A stretch of DNA of 17,693 nt from Hyphomicrobiales bacterium. GTDB taxonomy: Bacteria; Pseudomonadota; Alphaproteobacteria; Rhizobiales; OSC116. The notes beneath the pieces are model-generated. The model did no database searches. It was not told the DNA's origin and worked only from the letters and a program-made list of their open reading frames with translations. Both the position numbers and the translations under genes were made by a program. Numbering within the stretch: the stretch's first letter is position 1; the number at the start of each line of letters is the position of its first letter. The stretch lies in contig JABSRY010000010.1 in NCBI GenBank assembly GCA_013214985.1, positions 1 to 17,693 of the forward strand. The letters run 5' to 3'. Below are positions 1 through 8,273 of this stretch, in pieces.

Positions 1-1116
1 ATCGCGGGCAATGTCGGCGATATTGATAATGTTGGCAGTGTATTGGTCGCCATTGAAGTTGAAGCCGATGTAAACCAAACAACGTATGCGCCTAGAGCTA
101 AGACAGAAAAACCTAAAATCGAAGCAACGCCTACACCAATCAAACCTGCTGCTACAGCAAAAGCTGCGCCCGCTATATCATCGGGTAATGCGGCAGACAT
201 TTTGGCATCCCCCTCTTTACGCCGCCGCGCGGCTGAACTTGATATAGAGTTAAGCCTAATTGTAGGCTCAGGCCCTGCTGGTCGTTTAACCCATGATGAT
301 TTAGATGGTTTCATCGCCTCTGGCGGTGCATATATTTCAAACGTAAACCGCCATGGCGGTATTGTGGCATCAAGCGAAGGCCAAAAACAAACAGGCATTA
401 CCGAAATTCCGTTGCGCGGTATTAGGCGAAAAATCGCCGAAGCGATGGAGCATTCAAAACGCAACATTCCCCATTATACCTATGTCGAGGAAGTTGATTT
501 AACTGATTTAGAAAAATTGCGCGGGCAATTAAACGCCGAGCGCCAAAAAGGTCAACCTAAGCTCACCTTATTGCCATTTATGATTAAAGCACTTACCAAA
601 GCCGTGGTTAAATTTCCGCAATGCAATAGCCATTATAATCAAGAAACGGGTATTATCACCCAATTTGATGCGGCACATATTGGCATGGCTGCAAACACAC
701 CAAACGGGCTTATGGTACCCGTTATAAAACACGCCGAAGCAATGGATATTTGGCAATATGCCGATAAGGTTTTGGACCTTGCCAATAAAGCCCGAACAGG
801 CACCGCAACGCGCGATGAATTAACTGGCTCGACCATAACCCTTACAAGCTTGGGCAAAATTGGCGGCATTGTTACCACGCCAATTATTAACGCACCTGAA
901 GTTTGCATCATTGGTAATAATAAGCTAGTCGAGCGCCCGATGGTTATTGAAGGCGAAATTGTCATTCGTAAAATGATGAATATTTCAGGCTCATTCGATC
1001 ATCGTATTGTCGATGGTTATGATGGTGCACTGATGATTCAATATATTAAAAGTCTACTTGAAGTACCCGCAACTTTATTTATGCCAAGCCCATCTGTTAA
1101 GGGAGACGCCTCATGA
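1..1116 (+). CDS. bkdB: 2-oxo acid dehydrogenase E2 (lipoamide acyltransferase), 5'-truncated by window edge, probably branched-chain type
   Basis: This is the acyltransferase core subunit of a 2-oxo acid dehydrogenase complex, which moves an acyl group from lipoyl-lysine to CoA. The frame is open back to base 1, so the true start lies outside the window and the ATG at 43 is internal. The first 20 or so visible residues (GDIDNVGSVLVAIEVE) are the end of a lipoyl domain. A Pro/Ala/Lys/Thr-rich linker follows, then an E3-binding domain at about residues 66-105 (ASPSLRRRAAELDIELS...GRLTHDDL), then the catalytic domain. The acyltransferase motif DHRIVDG lies near the C-terminus, with catalytic His and Asp at about residues 334 and 338 of the visible part. 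The C-terminal stretch IKSLLEVPATLFM resembles branched-chain E2 more than acetoin or pyruvate E2, but this is judged by eye. Its stop overlaps the next start (ATGA), so it is translationally coupled to the E3 gene. Family call is secure; substrate class is moderately sure. Confidence 0.9.
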   Translation: MAGNVGDIDNVGSVLVAIEVEADVNQTTYAPRAKTEKPKIEATPTPIKPAATAKAAPAISSGNAADILASPSLRRRAAELDIELSLIVGSGPAGRLTHDDLDGFIASGGAYISNVNRHGGIVASSEGQKQTGITEIPLRGIRRKIAEAMEHSKRNIPHYTYVEEVDLTDLEKLRGQLNAERQKGQPKLTLLPFMIKALTKAVVKFPQCNSHYNQETGIITQFDAAHIGMAANTPNGLMVPVIKHAEAMDIWQYADKVLDLANKARTGTATRDELTGSTITLTSLGKIGGIVTTPIINAPEVCIIGNNKLVERPMVIEGEIVIRKMMNISGSFDHRIVDGYDGALMIQYIKSLLEVPATLFMPSPSVKGDAS

Positions 1117-2555
1117 CACATATAAATTTAAACCGTAAAAATTGCCAAGTTTTAGTGGTCGGCGGCGGCCCTGGCGGTTATGTCGCGGCCATTCGTGCAG
1201 GGCAATTGGGGCTAGATGTAATTTTGGTCGAGGGCGATAAAGTTGGTGGTACTTGCTTAATTCGTGGGTGCATTCCCTCTAAAGCGCTCATTCATGCGGC
1301 TAGTAAATTTGAAGACATTAAGCATATCGCGATTAGCGAAACTGGCAATTTGGGCATTAGCCTTAGCGCAGCACCCAAGCTTGACCTTGCTAAAACCTAT
1401 GAATGGAAAGAAAGCGTTGTAAACCAACTCAATAGCGGCGTTGAAACATTGTTAAAAAAAGCAGGCGTGCAGGTTGTGCACGGTTGGGCAAAATTTCGCA
1501 ATGCAAAAACCTGCGTTGTAACCAGCAAAGATGCTGATGGGGCAGTTTTAGAATTTAAAATTACCGCCGAACATATTATTTTGGCCAACGGCTCTAGTAT
1601 CGTTGAACTGCCATTTTTACCATTTGATGATAAAGTAATCAATTCAACGCAGGCGCTTGATTTAAAAACTTTGCCTAAAAAACTAGCGGTTATTGGCGCA
1701 GGCTATATTGGCTTAGAGCTTGGTATTGCTTATGCAAAATTAGGCAGCGAAGTTACTTTTATCGAAGCGGGCAACCACATATTGCCAACATTTGATAGCG
1801 AGCTTACCCGCCCTATTGCCAATTGGCTTAAAACGCACGATATTGCGGTTAATTTAAACTCAAAAGCTGCAGGTTTAGACCCACATGGGGCATTAAGGTT
1901 CGAAAATGCCGATGGTAAAATCGAAACCATAGAAGCCGATAAAATTTTAGTCACCGTTGGCCGCAAAGCCAATTTAGAGGGCTGGGGCTTAGAGCATATG
2001 GGGGTTGAATTAGACACGCATAACCGCTTCATTAAAGTCGATGATAGGTGCCATACAAGCATGCGTAATGTTTGGGCAATTGGCGACCTTATTGGCGAGC
2101 CGATGCTTGCCCATAAGGCCTCGGCACAAGGCGAATTGGTTGCCGAAATTATTGCAGGGCAAAAACGTAAATTCAGCCAAACAGCCATTGCGGCCATTTG
2201 CTTTACCGAGCCAGAAATTATTAGCATCGGCCTATCGCCTAAAGATGCCAAAGCAAACAATATCGAGGTTAAAGTTGGCAAGTTTCCGCTAGCTGCCAAT
2301 GGGCGGGCTTTATCACAACAAATTGGCAAAGAAGGCGGTTTTGTGCGTGTGGTTGCGCGGGCAGACAATCACCTAATTATTGGCATACAAGCCGTTGGCC
2401 CCCATATTAGCGAAATGAGCGGTGAATTTGCCCTAGCGCTAGAAATGGGTGCAAGGCTAGAAGATATTGCCGATACCATTCATGTGCACCCAACCCTAAA
2501 TGAAAGCTTCATGGAAAGCGCCATGGCCGCCCTTGGCCATGCCGTGCATATATAA
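1113..2555 (+). CDS. lpdA: dihydrolipoamide dehydrogenase (E3)
   Basis: This is the FAD flavoprotein that reoxidises dihydrolipoamide and reduces NAD+ in 2-oxo acid dehydrogenase complexes. At 480 aa it has the usual length. The N-terminal FAD-binding motif GGGPGGYVAAIRAG is at about residues 17-30. The redox disulfide motif GGTCLIRGCIPSK has its cysteines at 48 and 53. A second dinucleotide fold (AVIGAGYIGLELG) starts near residue 190, and ATPEN-like spacing is followed by AIGDL in the FAD domain. The C-terminal active-site HPTLNE supplies the His-Glu pair for the partner subunit. The ATG at 1113 overlaps the E2 stop as ATGA and is preceded by GGGAGA at 1101-1106, a good ribosome binding site. 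Together with the E2 gene it forms the end of an oxo-acid dehydrogenase operon whose E1 genes should lie left of the window. It is not part of the phosphonate cluster, although acetate and pyruvate metabolism link them loosely. Confidence 0.95.
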   Translation: MTHINLNRKNCQVLVVGGGPGGYVAAIRAGQLGLDVILVEGDKVGGTCLIRGCIPSKALIHAASKFEDIKHIAISETGNLGISLSAAPKLDLAKTYEWKESVVNQLNSGVETLLKKAGVQVVHGWAKFRNAKTCVVTSKDADGAVLEFKITAEHIILANGSSIVELPFLPFDDKVINSTQALDLKTLPKKLAVIGAGYIGLELGIAYAKLGSEVTFIEAGNHILPTFDSELTRPIANWLKTHDIAVNLNSKAAGLDPHGALRFENADGKIETIEADKILVTVGRKANLEGWGLEHMGVELDTHNRFIKVDDRCHTSMRNVWAIGDLIGEPMLAHKASAQGELVAEIIAGQKRKFSQTAIAAICFTEPEIISIGLSPKDAKANNIEVKVGKFPLAANGRALSQQIGKEGGFVRVVARADNHLIIGIQAVGPHISEMSGEFALALEMGARLEDIADTIHVHPTLNESFMESAMAALGHAVHI

Positions 2556-2586
2556 TTCATACTGTGTATTTACAAATTATATTGGG

Positions 2587-2617
2587 CGGTAAAGGCGTAA
2601 AACTTTACCGTTTAATT
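2587..2617 (+). terminator. possible terminator after lpdA
   Basis: A perfect 8-bp stem, CGGTAAAG (2587-2594) with CTTTACCG (2603-2610), has an 8-base loop and is followed by TTTAATT. It lies 31 bases after the lpdA stop, where a terminator for the E2-E3 operon is expected. The T-tract is short and broken, so termination may be partial. Confidence 0.5.
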
Positions 2618-2655
2618 GCCCATCACACAATGGCGGCAAGCGCTCACAACGTCTT

Positions 2656-2721
2656 TTATAGGGCAAATTCATAGCCAGGGAAGGTGCGGCCCATCTCATC
2701 GTCACTATCTGCAAATGTTAT
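2656..2721 (-). pseudogene. possible C-terminal remnant of a lost gene
   Basis: Reading the - strand from 2721 to the stop at 2656-2658 gives 21 codons ending SDDEMGRTFPGYEFAL then TAA. The residue mix and GC-rich codon choices look like a genuine protein C-terminus rather than translated spacer. It is preceded in frame by a stop (2722-2724), and no start or upstream extension is visible in any - strand frame. It may be the 3' end of a gene deleted when the neighbouring segment was rearranged. The stretch is very short, so chance is a real alternative. Confidence 0.2.
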
Positions 2722-2830
2722 TCAGGATCAAACAACAGAGACACTAAATTATCTGATTAGACCATTTGGTACTCAGCTTAACAGGACATTTAGGGGAAAA
2801 TTATAGCATCAAGACTTTTATTGCTTTTGA

Positions 2831-2844
2831 ATTGTAGTTACAAT
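2831..2844 (+). promoter_or_regulatory. inverted repeat overlapping a -10-like box of the amidotransferase gene
   Basis: ATTGTA-GT-TACAAT is a 14-bp palindrome 17 bases before the GTG start at 2862. The right arm TACAAT matches a sigma-70 -10 box at five of six positions. No convincing -35 box stands 17 bases upstream (TTTTAT at best). If the -10 is used, the leader would be only about 11 bases, which fits the absence of a ribosome binding site. This is inference from position only. Confidence 0.3.
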
Positions 2845-2861
2845 AAATATCTGGTTAAGTA

Positions 2862-3581
2862 GTGTATGATCAAAAAAAAATTGCAATATATTTAACCGAT
2901 GTCTGGGGTGAAGATGAGCTCAGTAAATTTGACGACTATGCCCAAAAATTTGAACTCATGTTATCGCCACATATGCCAAATACAAAATTTGAACATTTCA
3001 ATGTCATGGAAGGTAATTTCCCATCTAATCCAACAGATTATGATGGTGTCGTTATTACGGGATCAAAGGCGTATGTGACCGATAAATCACCATGGATGGA
3101 ACAATTGTTCCATCATATTCGGATATTAGATGCTGCTAGAATTAAAATATTTGCTGTATGCTTTGGCCACCAAGCTGTGGCCTTGGCTTTGGGCGGCAGT
3201 GTTAATCATCAACCCTTAATGTTAGGTGTCACTAAGTTTGATATTATTAAACAAAAAGAATGGATGCAACCCAAGGCAGAATCTCTTAAACTTCACGCTG
3301 GTAATTTTCAGCAGGTGACAAAATTATCATCGGATATGCAACTAATTGCCCAAAATCAGCAATGTTTAAATGCTATGGTTATAAAAGATAATCATATCCT
3401 AACATTACAATTTCATCCCGAGCTTAGTGCAAAATATATGCATCATTATATTGACGACGTTGAGCACAAAATCGACCCAGAACTTATTACCAACGCTCGG
3501 AAACAAGTTGATATGGGTGCTGATGGCGATATATTTGCCAAATGGGCAGCTACCTTTTTATCTGATCTGCAACCCCACTAA
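2862..3581 (+). CDS. class I glutamine amidotransferase domain protein
   Basis: This is a stand-alone class I (GATase1) amidotransferase of 239 aa, resembling the GMP-synthase-type glutaminase fold. The nucleophile elbow AVCFGHQ places the catalytic Cys at 100. The second half of the triad is FHPE, with His 185 and Glu 187. VVITGSKAYVTD near residue 63 corresponds to the usual oxyanion strand. The acceptor substrate cannot be deduced, since such proteins often have none known. It is not the PuuD type, which has a different nucleophile motif. The start is GTG at 2862: an in-frame stop at 2856-2858 leaves no earlier option, and no Shine-Dalgarno is visible. An ATG at 2866 in another frame would become the start (MIKKKIAIYL) if the run of nine A at 2872-2880 were one base longer. 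The gene converges on the phosphonate cluster, with only 54 bases between stops. Function within the pathway is unproven. Confidence 0.85.
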   Translation: MYDQKKIAIYLTDVWGEDELSKFDDYAQKFELMLSPHMPNTKFEHFNVMEGNFPSNPTDYDGVVITGSKAYVTDKSPWMEQLFHHIRILDAARIKIFAVCFGHQAVALALGGSVNHQPLMLGVTKFDIIKQKEWMQPKAESLKLHAGNFQQVTKLSSDMQLIAQNQQCLNAMVIKDNHILTLQFHPELSAKYMHHYIDDVEHKIDPELITNARKQVDMGADGDIFAKWAATFLSDLQPH

Positions 3582-3612
3582 AAAATAAGAGATCAAATGA
3601 AAAAATGAGGCG

Positions 3613-3633
3613 GTATTTAATAAAACTAAATAC
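3613..3633. terminator. weak hairpin between convergent genes
   Basis: GTATTTA (3613-3619) pairs with TAAATAC (3627-3633) around a 7-base loop, in the 54-base space between two convergent stops. It is A/T-rich and lacks a clean T-tract on either strand, so it would be at most a weak bidirectional terminator. Confidence 0.3.
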
Positions 3634-3635
3634 AC

Positions 3636-5048
3636 TTAATTCTTGTCTGATTTTCCTGCACTATTTGCAATTTTAGCGAGTTGCATATCTACCCAATTTG
3701 GTGATTTATTAAGGTCTTCCGCTTTTTCTTTACGCCTTATTGCGTTTCTAACGGTCATCGCTCCCAGCCATCTTATGGGTTCAGGCGGAAAACTACCCAA
3801 AGGCCCTTTAGCCATTGTCGAATTTGTCCATTCATTGTCCAGATCCAGCACCATTGCGGATAAAAATTGACCGCCAACATAGGTTTGCCCTACCCCATTG
3901 CCCGAATATCCCAATCCATAAACAATGTCGTTATTGCCATTTAAATGTCCAAAAAATGGCAACCCCGTGGCCGATCTATCAGAAGGGCCTGTCCATGTTG
4001 TCGCAATAGACACGTTTTTTAATTTAGGAAATAACCAATCCATGGTATTTCTTAACTGTGGTTCATACCGACTTTTCTTATCAAAAGCAGGGTGAATGAT
4101 ATTGTTAAATGCGAACATATTCCCCCCCTTGCCGAGCATTAAACGGCCACTGATTGTTGAGTGATAATAATTTACAAAGGTACGCGAGTCTAATATGGAT
4201 TTTCCATCCTTTATGCCAATTTCTTGTAATAATTTAGGAATTGGTTCGGTAATTGCCATATCCGACGAAACCAGAATAATTTTATTATTAAATTTTGGAA
4301 AATTTTTAGGCATCCATGCGTTTAAGGCTAATACTATCTTTTTTGCGGTTATTCTAGCATTAGGCGTAGATATTATAGCGGGTGATGTTTCAGCAAGAGT
4401 AGTCATCGGTGTGTTTTCAAAAATTTCAACACCCATATTTATTGCAACTTTTCGCAGACCTCTGACCAATAAGCCGGGATGTAAACTACCGCCTATTGGT
4501 GAATGATACCCCTCCAAATGTCGTGCAGAACCTGCCGCTAACTGAGCTTTATCTTTTTGCCAATATTCCCATGAATTAATGCCATCTTGTTTTAGTTTTT
4601 TTATGACAGAATCCATATTACCCAGTTGTGCTTCATTGGTAGACCCAAATAATGCACCATCCAAGCGTATTTCTGCATCGATTTTGTTTGCTAAACAAAA
4701 ATCACGAATTTTAAACAAGGCTTGCTCAGAAGCAATTACCAAGCGCTTGGCTTCTTCCAAACCGTATAAACGCACCATAGAAGAATATTTGGCAGACCAC
4801 GTTAACATACAGCCACCATTTCGACCCGAGGCACCATCACCACAAAGGTTTTTTTCAATGATGACGACACCCATTTCTGGTTTTTGTTGCTTTAATTGAA
4901 TTGCTGTCCAAAGACCTGTATAGCCTCCGCCAATGATACAAACATCAACCGTAATGTTTTTAGTTAACTGGATTGGGGGCGTGTCAACTTCCCACTTCAG
5001 CGCATCATTAATCCAAAATGGCTGTCGGTGCTTTTGTTCATAAGTCAT
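3636..5048 (-). CDS. FAD-dependent aminophosphonate oxidoreductase (DAO family)
   Basis: This is a deaminating amine/amino acid oxidase of the DAO (pfam01266) family. Its N-terminal FAD fold IIGGGYTGLW (about residues 38-47) is followed by VVIIEK with the ribose-binding Glu near 65, then the GASGRNGG flavin loop near 72-79. Near the C-terminus come GPSDRSATGLPFFG and GLGYSGNGVGQT. Members beside AEP genes form the family named putative aminophosphonate oxidoreductase (TIGR03329). Related cluster enzymes (PbfC, PbfD type) are reported to oxidise AEP or N-alkyl-AEP to phosphonoacetaldehyde; this is from memory. The likely role here is a parallel entry beside PhnW. The ATG at 5048 is preferred: AAGGACGG lies upstream at good spacing, the gap to the permease stop is 5 bases, and the protein is 470 aa. 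An earlier ATG at 5072 would overlap the permease and lacks a ribosome binding site. It is the last gene of the transporter operon. A gamma-glutamylputrescine-oxidase-like activity is the main alternative. Confidence 0.88.
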   Translation of the reverse strand: MTYEQKHRQPFWINDALKWEVDTPPIQLTKNITVDVCIIGGGYTGLWTAIQLKQQKPEMGVVIIEKNLCGDGASGRNGGCMLTWSAKYSSMVRLYGLEEAKRLVIASEQALFKIRDFCLANKIDAEIRLDGALFGSTNEAQLGNMDSVIKKLKQDGINSWEYWQKDKAQLAAGSARHLEGYHSPIGGSLHPGLLVRGLRKVAINMGVEIFENTPMTTLAETSPAIISTPNARITAKKIVLALNAWMPKNFPKFNNKIILVSSDMAITEPIPKLLQEIGIKDGKSILDSRTFVNYYHSTISGRLMLGKGGNMFAFNNIIHPAFDKKSRYEPQLRNTMDWLFPKLKNVSIATTWTGPSDRSATGLPFFGHLNGNNDIVYGLGYSGNGVGQTYVGGQFLSAMVLDLDNEWTNSTMAKGPLGSFPPEPIRWLGAMTVRNAIRRKEKAEDLNKSPNWVDMQLAKIANSAGKSDKN

Positions 5049-5053
5049 TGTAA

Positions 5054-7063
5054 TTATTCCGTCCTTCGCCATTTTTCAGAACGTTTTAATATTTGGGTCG
5101 AAACAATCGTATGTAATATTCTTGCGCCAGCATTGGTGTAAAATATTAACATGCCCATCGCTGCAGCGGGTGCTATATCACCCGCATCATCCATATTTAA
5201 AACAGCAACCGAGGCTAAAGCCGTGTCGGTTGAGTAAAGAAACACAACCGCCGAAACCGTGGTCATTGCATTTACAAAAAGGTAGATTGATATATTTAAT
5301 ATAGCGGGCATTGACACTGGTATCGTTACATTCTTGACCAATTTATAAAATGGCTGTTTTAATGATGACGACACTGCTTCGAACTCTATATCCATCTGCT
5401 TTAACGCCGTCACTGCGGTTAAATGAGAAACAGTGTAAAAATGGGTTACAGTAGAGACTACCAAAATTATCATTGTGCCATATATGAAGTTAAATGGATT
5501 ATCGGGATTGTTGAAGAAAAAGATATAAGCCAAACCCAGCACCATACCTGGCACTGCCATAGGCAACATTGCTAACATTTGAAACAATGCGCGGCCAGTT
5601 TGAAAACCCTTTATTTTCTCTACAACATAGGCCCCCATAAACACAATGACCGTGCCAATGATGGCGGTCAAAATTGCTAATATTATTGAGTTTTGATAGG
5701 AAGACCAGCCACCTCCATCCATGATTTCGAAATTGTAATGAATCAAGGATAAGCTCATATCATATGGCCAAAATTTTACCAGTGCGGCAAGCTGACAAAC
5801 GCCAATTATAGCAACAATGAATATTGACACTAATGTAGAATAGGCAAAAAATATGCGGTCATAAAAGCGGTTGGGTTTTGGTTCAAATATAACGGATCTT
5901 GCAGACAAAAGTGCAACTTGTTTTTTTTGTACGCGGCGGTCTATGGCGAATGCTAACAAAGCAGGCACTAACAAAATAACCGATACAACCGCACCCATTT
6001 CAAAATTTTGTTGACCAATTACCTGTTTATATATGTCAACCGCTAGCATGTTATATTGCCCTCCAATAACCTTTGGTAAACCAAAGTCAGTAATTACTAA
6101 ATTAAACACTACAAATGCGGCTGAAAACAACCCATAACGCGCACCTGGTATTGTTACTGTCCAAAAGGTTTTCCAAGGGCTAGCTTTTAAAGAACTGGAT
6201 GCTTCAAACAATCTTGCATCAGATAATGCTAACGCGGTTGAAATGATGATCATCGCATGGGGAAAAGTAAAGAAAACCGACCCAATAACGATACCGATGG
6301 GCCCATAAATGGTTTCGCCCAAAAGGAAGGATTTTAGCAACCCTTGATTGCCAAATAAATAAATAAGAGCGATGCCAGGAAGTAATGAAGGCACCAAAAT
6401 TGGCAAGGTCGCGATCATTCGAAACACACCTTTGAAACGCATTTTTGAGCGGGCTAAAGCATAAGCAAACCAAAATGCTAGCGTTACGGTGATGATGGTT
6501 GAAACCACTGCAATCCATAAAGAGTTTTTAATAGATTGGGTTAATGCTGGCCTAGAAAAATAACTGGTAAAGTTATCAAAACCGCGGCCGCTATGGGGCC
6601 TTAAAACCAAACGGCGGAATGTATTACTATCTAGTTCGACCCATTGGTTTCCTGATTTGAGTTCAGAGGCAACAAGATAGGACGTTTCATCGTTCAAGGC
6701 GCGGAACTTGTATTTTACAGTGCTACGAAAACTAAAATCTGTGAATAATTTTGCAATGCGCAACCGACCATTTGCATCACTGATCAGGTCTGTTTCGCTA
6801 TATAAACCGATGTCATTATTCAACTCATTTAAATTGATAGCGGGGTTCGGGTATGAACCATCTTTTTGACTTATCTGAACTTCGTATTTTGTTAAATCGA
6901 AGTTATAGATAGAGAATGCTTTGGACAACATTGCATAAAGTGGCAATGCAAGCGCAACAAATAGGTAAAGTGCTATCACGAACATGAAAGCGCGTTGTAT
7001 CCAATCATCCTTGCCGAGTTTTGGCTTGATGGTTGCTGCAGGAGGTGTGAGGGTATTAACCAT
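5054..7063 (-). CDS. phnU: fused ABC transporter permease for 2-aminoethylphosphonate
   Basis: This is an inner-membrane permease in which two BPD-type transmembrane domains are fused, giving 12 predicted helices in 669 aa. Each half carries its own cytoplasmic EAA loop for the ATPase: FEASSSLKASPWKTFWTVTIP near residues 286-306 and FEAVSSSLKQPFYKLVKNVTIP near 561-582. Fused permeases of this kind form the putative AEP permease family (TIGR03262). Helix 1 covers about residues 26-48. A hydrophilic, periplasmic segment of about 120 residues follows (50-172), and helices 2-6 occupy about 180-375 and 7-12 about 404-655. That insertion makes the protein longer than my recollection of the family (about 550-600 aa). 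The ATG at 7061-7063 overlaps the ATPase stop by one base (TAATG), with GGAGCG 8 bases upstream, so translation is coupled. It works with the binding protein and ATPase encoded upstream. Substrate is inferred from the cluster. Confidence 0.92.
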   Translation of the reverse strand: MVNTLTPPAATIKPKLGKDDWIQRAFMFVIALYLFVALALPLYAMLSKAFSIYNFDLTKYEVQISQKDGSYPNPAINLNELNNDIGLYSETDLISDANGRLRIAKLFTDFSFRSTVKYKFRALNDETSYLVASELKSGNQWVELDSNTFRRLVLRPHSGRGFDNFTSYFSRPALTQSIKNSLWIAVVSTIITVTLAFWFAYALARSKMRFKGVFRMIATLPILVPSLLPGIALIYLFGNQGLLKSFLLGETIYGPIGIVIGSVFFTFPHAMIIISTALALSDARLFEASSSLKASPWKTFWTVTIPGARYGLFSAAFVVFNLVITDFGLPKVIGGQYNMLAVDIYKQVIGQQNFEMGAVVSVILLVPALLAFAIDRRVQKKQVALLSARSVIFEPKPNRFYDRIFFAYSTLVSIFIVAIIGVCQLAALVKFWPYDMSLSLIHYNFEIMDGGGWSSYQNSIILAILTAIIGTVIVFMGAYVVEKIKGFQTGRALFQMLAMLPMAVPGMVLGLAYIFFFNNPDNPFNFIYGTMIILVVSTVTHFYTVSHLTAVTALKQMDIEFEAVSSSLKQPFYKLVKNVTIPVSMPAILNISIYLFVNAMTTVSAVVFLYSTDTALASVAVLNMDDAGDIAPAAAMGMLIFYTNAGARILHTIVSTQILKRSEKWRRTE

Positions 7064-8214
7064 TATTCACGCTCCAATAGTTCAAAATTTGTGGGATATA
7101 ACCGAATATTTTCGGGTGGTAATTCCAATTGTAAATTTGAGCCAATATTTAATGACATACGTCTAACAGCGTTAATGGATAAATTTATTGACAATATTTG
7201 GCCTGAAAGATTATCACCAGAGAGTTCAGCGCGCCAGAAAGCACCAAGAAATTCCATATCAACAATTTCAGCTTCAAAGGAAATACGAGGGTTGGTTATT
7301 GTATCCGCAGCCCCTGGAGAGCGTGCACCGCTACCATGGGGGATAATATCTTCAGGCCTAATGGTTGCAACAACTTCTGCATCAATTGCGTAGTTATGAG
7401 GGGCGCATTCTAACGAAAGATTGCCAATTTTGAAACTATTTTCACTGCCAACCGTTGCGACAATCTTATTCATCTCGCCAATAAAGCCAGCGACAAATAA
7501 AGTTTTAGGGTTTTTGTAAATATCAATGGGTGTACCAATTTGCTCAATCATACCGTCGCGCATAATAACAATTCGATCAGCCATAGAGAGTGCTTCTTCT
7601 TGATCATGGGTTACCATAACGGTAGTAATGCCAAGTTTATGCTGTAATTGTTTTAACTCATGGCGCAAATGAACACGCACCTGTGCATCAAGTGCTGATA
7701 AGGGTTCGTCTAGCAATAATAAACCGGGCGATGTTGCTATGGCTCGAGCGAGTGCGATGCGTTGCTGTTGACCTCCTGATAGTTGAGCAGGGTATTTTTC
7801 ACCTTGTTCAGACAGCCCTACCAATTCTAATAGTTCAGACACTCTATCTTTTATTTCATTTTTGCTGCGCCCTACATTCTCAAGACCATATGCGATGTTG
7901 CGAAAAATGGTTAAATTTGGAAATAAAGCGTAAGATTGGAAAACAATGCCAAAATCTCGTTCTGAAGGCGGAAGATTTGAGACGTCAATGCCAGCCTGTT
8001 CAATTGTACCTGATGATTGCAACTCGAGACCAGCTATTGCTCTTAATAAGGTGGTTTTTCCGCAACCTGAAGGCCCCAAAAAACACAGCAATTCGCCTTC
8101 TTGCACATTCATCGTTATGTTTTTAAGTGCAACAAAATCACCAAATGATTTCCATAAATTTTCAATTTGAAGATACGGGCTCTTTTGACCAGATGACACA
8201 TCTACATTCATCAT
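7063..8214 (-). CDS. phnT: ABC transporter ATP-binding protein for 2-aminoethylphosphonate
   Basis: This is the cytoplasmic ATPase that powers AEP import. In 383 aa it shows Walker A GPSGCGKT (47-54), the Q-loop Gln at 93, the signature LSGGQQQR (145-152), Walker B LLLLDE (165-170) with D-loop SALD, and the switch His at 203 in VTHDQEEA. After about residue 240 a TOBE-like C-terminal domain follows, with the conserved TIRPEDI, as in CUT1/Fe3+/spermidine-type importers. Two ATG codons stand in tandem at 8214 and 8211. AGAGGG upstream is spaced better for the second. The gene follows the binding protein after a 114-base gap that contains a strong hairpin, and overlaps the permease gene by one base. 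Family and pairing are certain; the substrate comes from the surrounding PhnW/Y/A genes. Distant paralogues transport iron, putrescine or thiamine, so AEP specificity is inference. Confidence 0.92.
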   Translation of the reverse strand: MMNVDVSSGQKSPYLQIENLWKSFGDFVALKNITMNVQEGELLCFLGPSGCGKTTLLRAIAGLELQSSGTIEQAGIDVSNLPPSERDFGIVFQSYALFPNLTIFRNIAYGLENVGRSKNEIKDRVSELLELVGLSEQGEKYPAQLSGGQQQRIALARAIATSPGLLLLDEPLSALDAQVRVHLRHELKQLQHKLGITTVMVTHDQEEALSMADRIVIMRDGMIEQIGTPIDIYKNPKTLFVAGFIGEMNKIVATVGSENSFKIGNLSLECAPHNYAIDAEVVATIRPEDIIPHGSGARSPGAADTITNPRISFEAEIVDMEFLGAFWRAELSGDNLSGQILSINLSINAVRRMSLNIGSNLQLELPPENIRLYPTNFELLERE

Positions 8215-8273
8215 TATCCCTCTCTGCTAAAGCAAAACTTCCAAGCCAAGCATAATTCGTATATTTATTTTGA

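Larger units (their letters stand above)
2556..2861. other. intergenic region between lpdA and the amidotransferase gene
   Basis: This 306-base gap holds the hairpin at 2587-2617, a short coding-like remnant on the - strand (2656-2721), and a 14-bp inverted repeat at 2831-2844 (ATTGTA-GT-TACAAT) whose right half also reads as a -10-like TACAAT just before the next gene. No complete gene or RNA gene is recognisable. Confidence 0.6.

Noticed and set aside
1730..2368. A 212-codon open frame on the - strand inside lpdA
   Set aside because: It is antisense to a clearly functional dehydrogenase gene, and its Ser/Leu/Ala-rich translation has no recognisable motif.
5049..5072. Earlier ATG of the FAD enzyme at 5072
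   Set aside because: It would overlap the permease by 19 bases, lacks a ribosome binding site, and the extra eight residues do not look conserved; the AAGGACGG points to the ATG at 5048.
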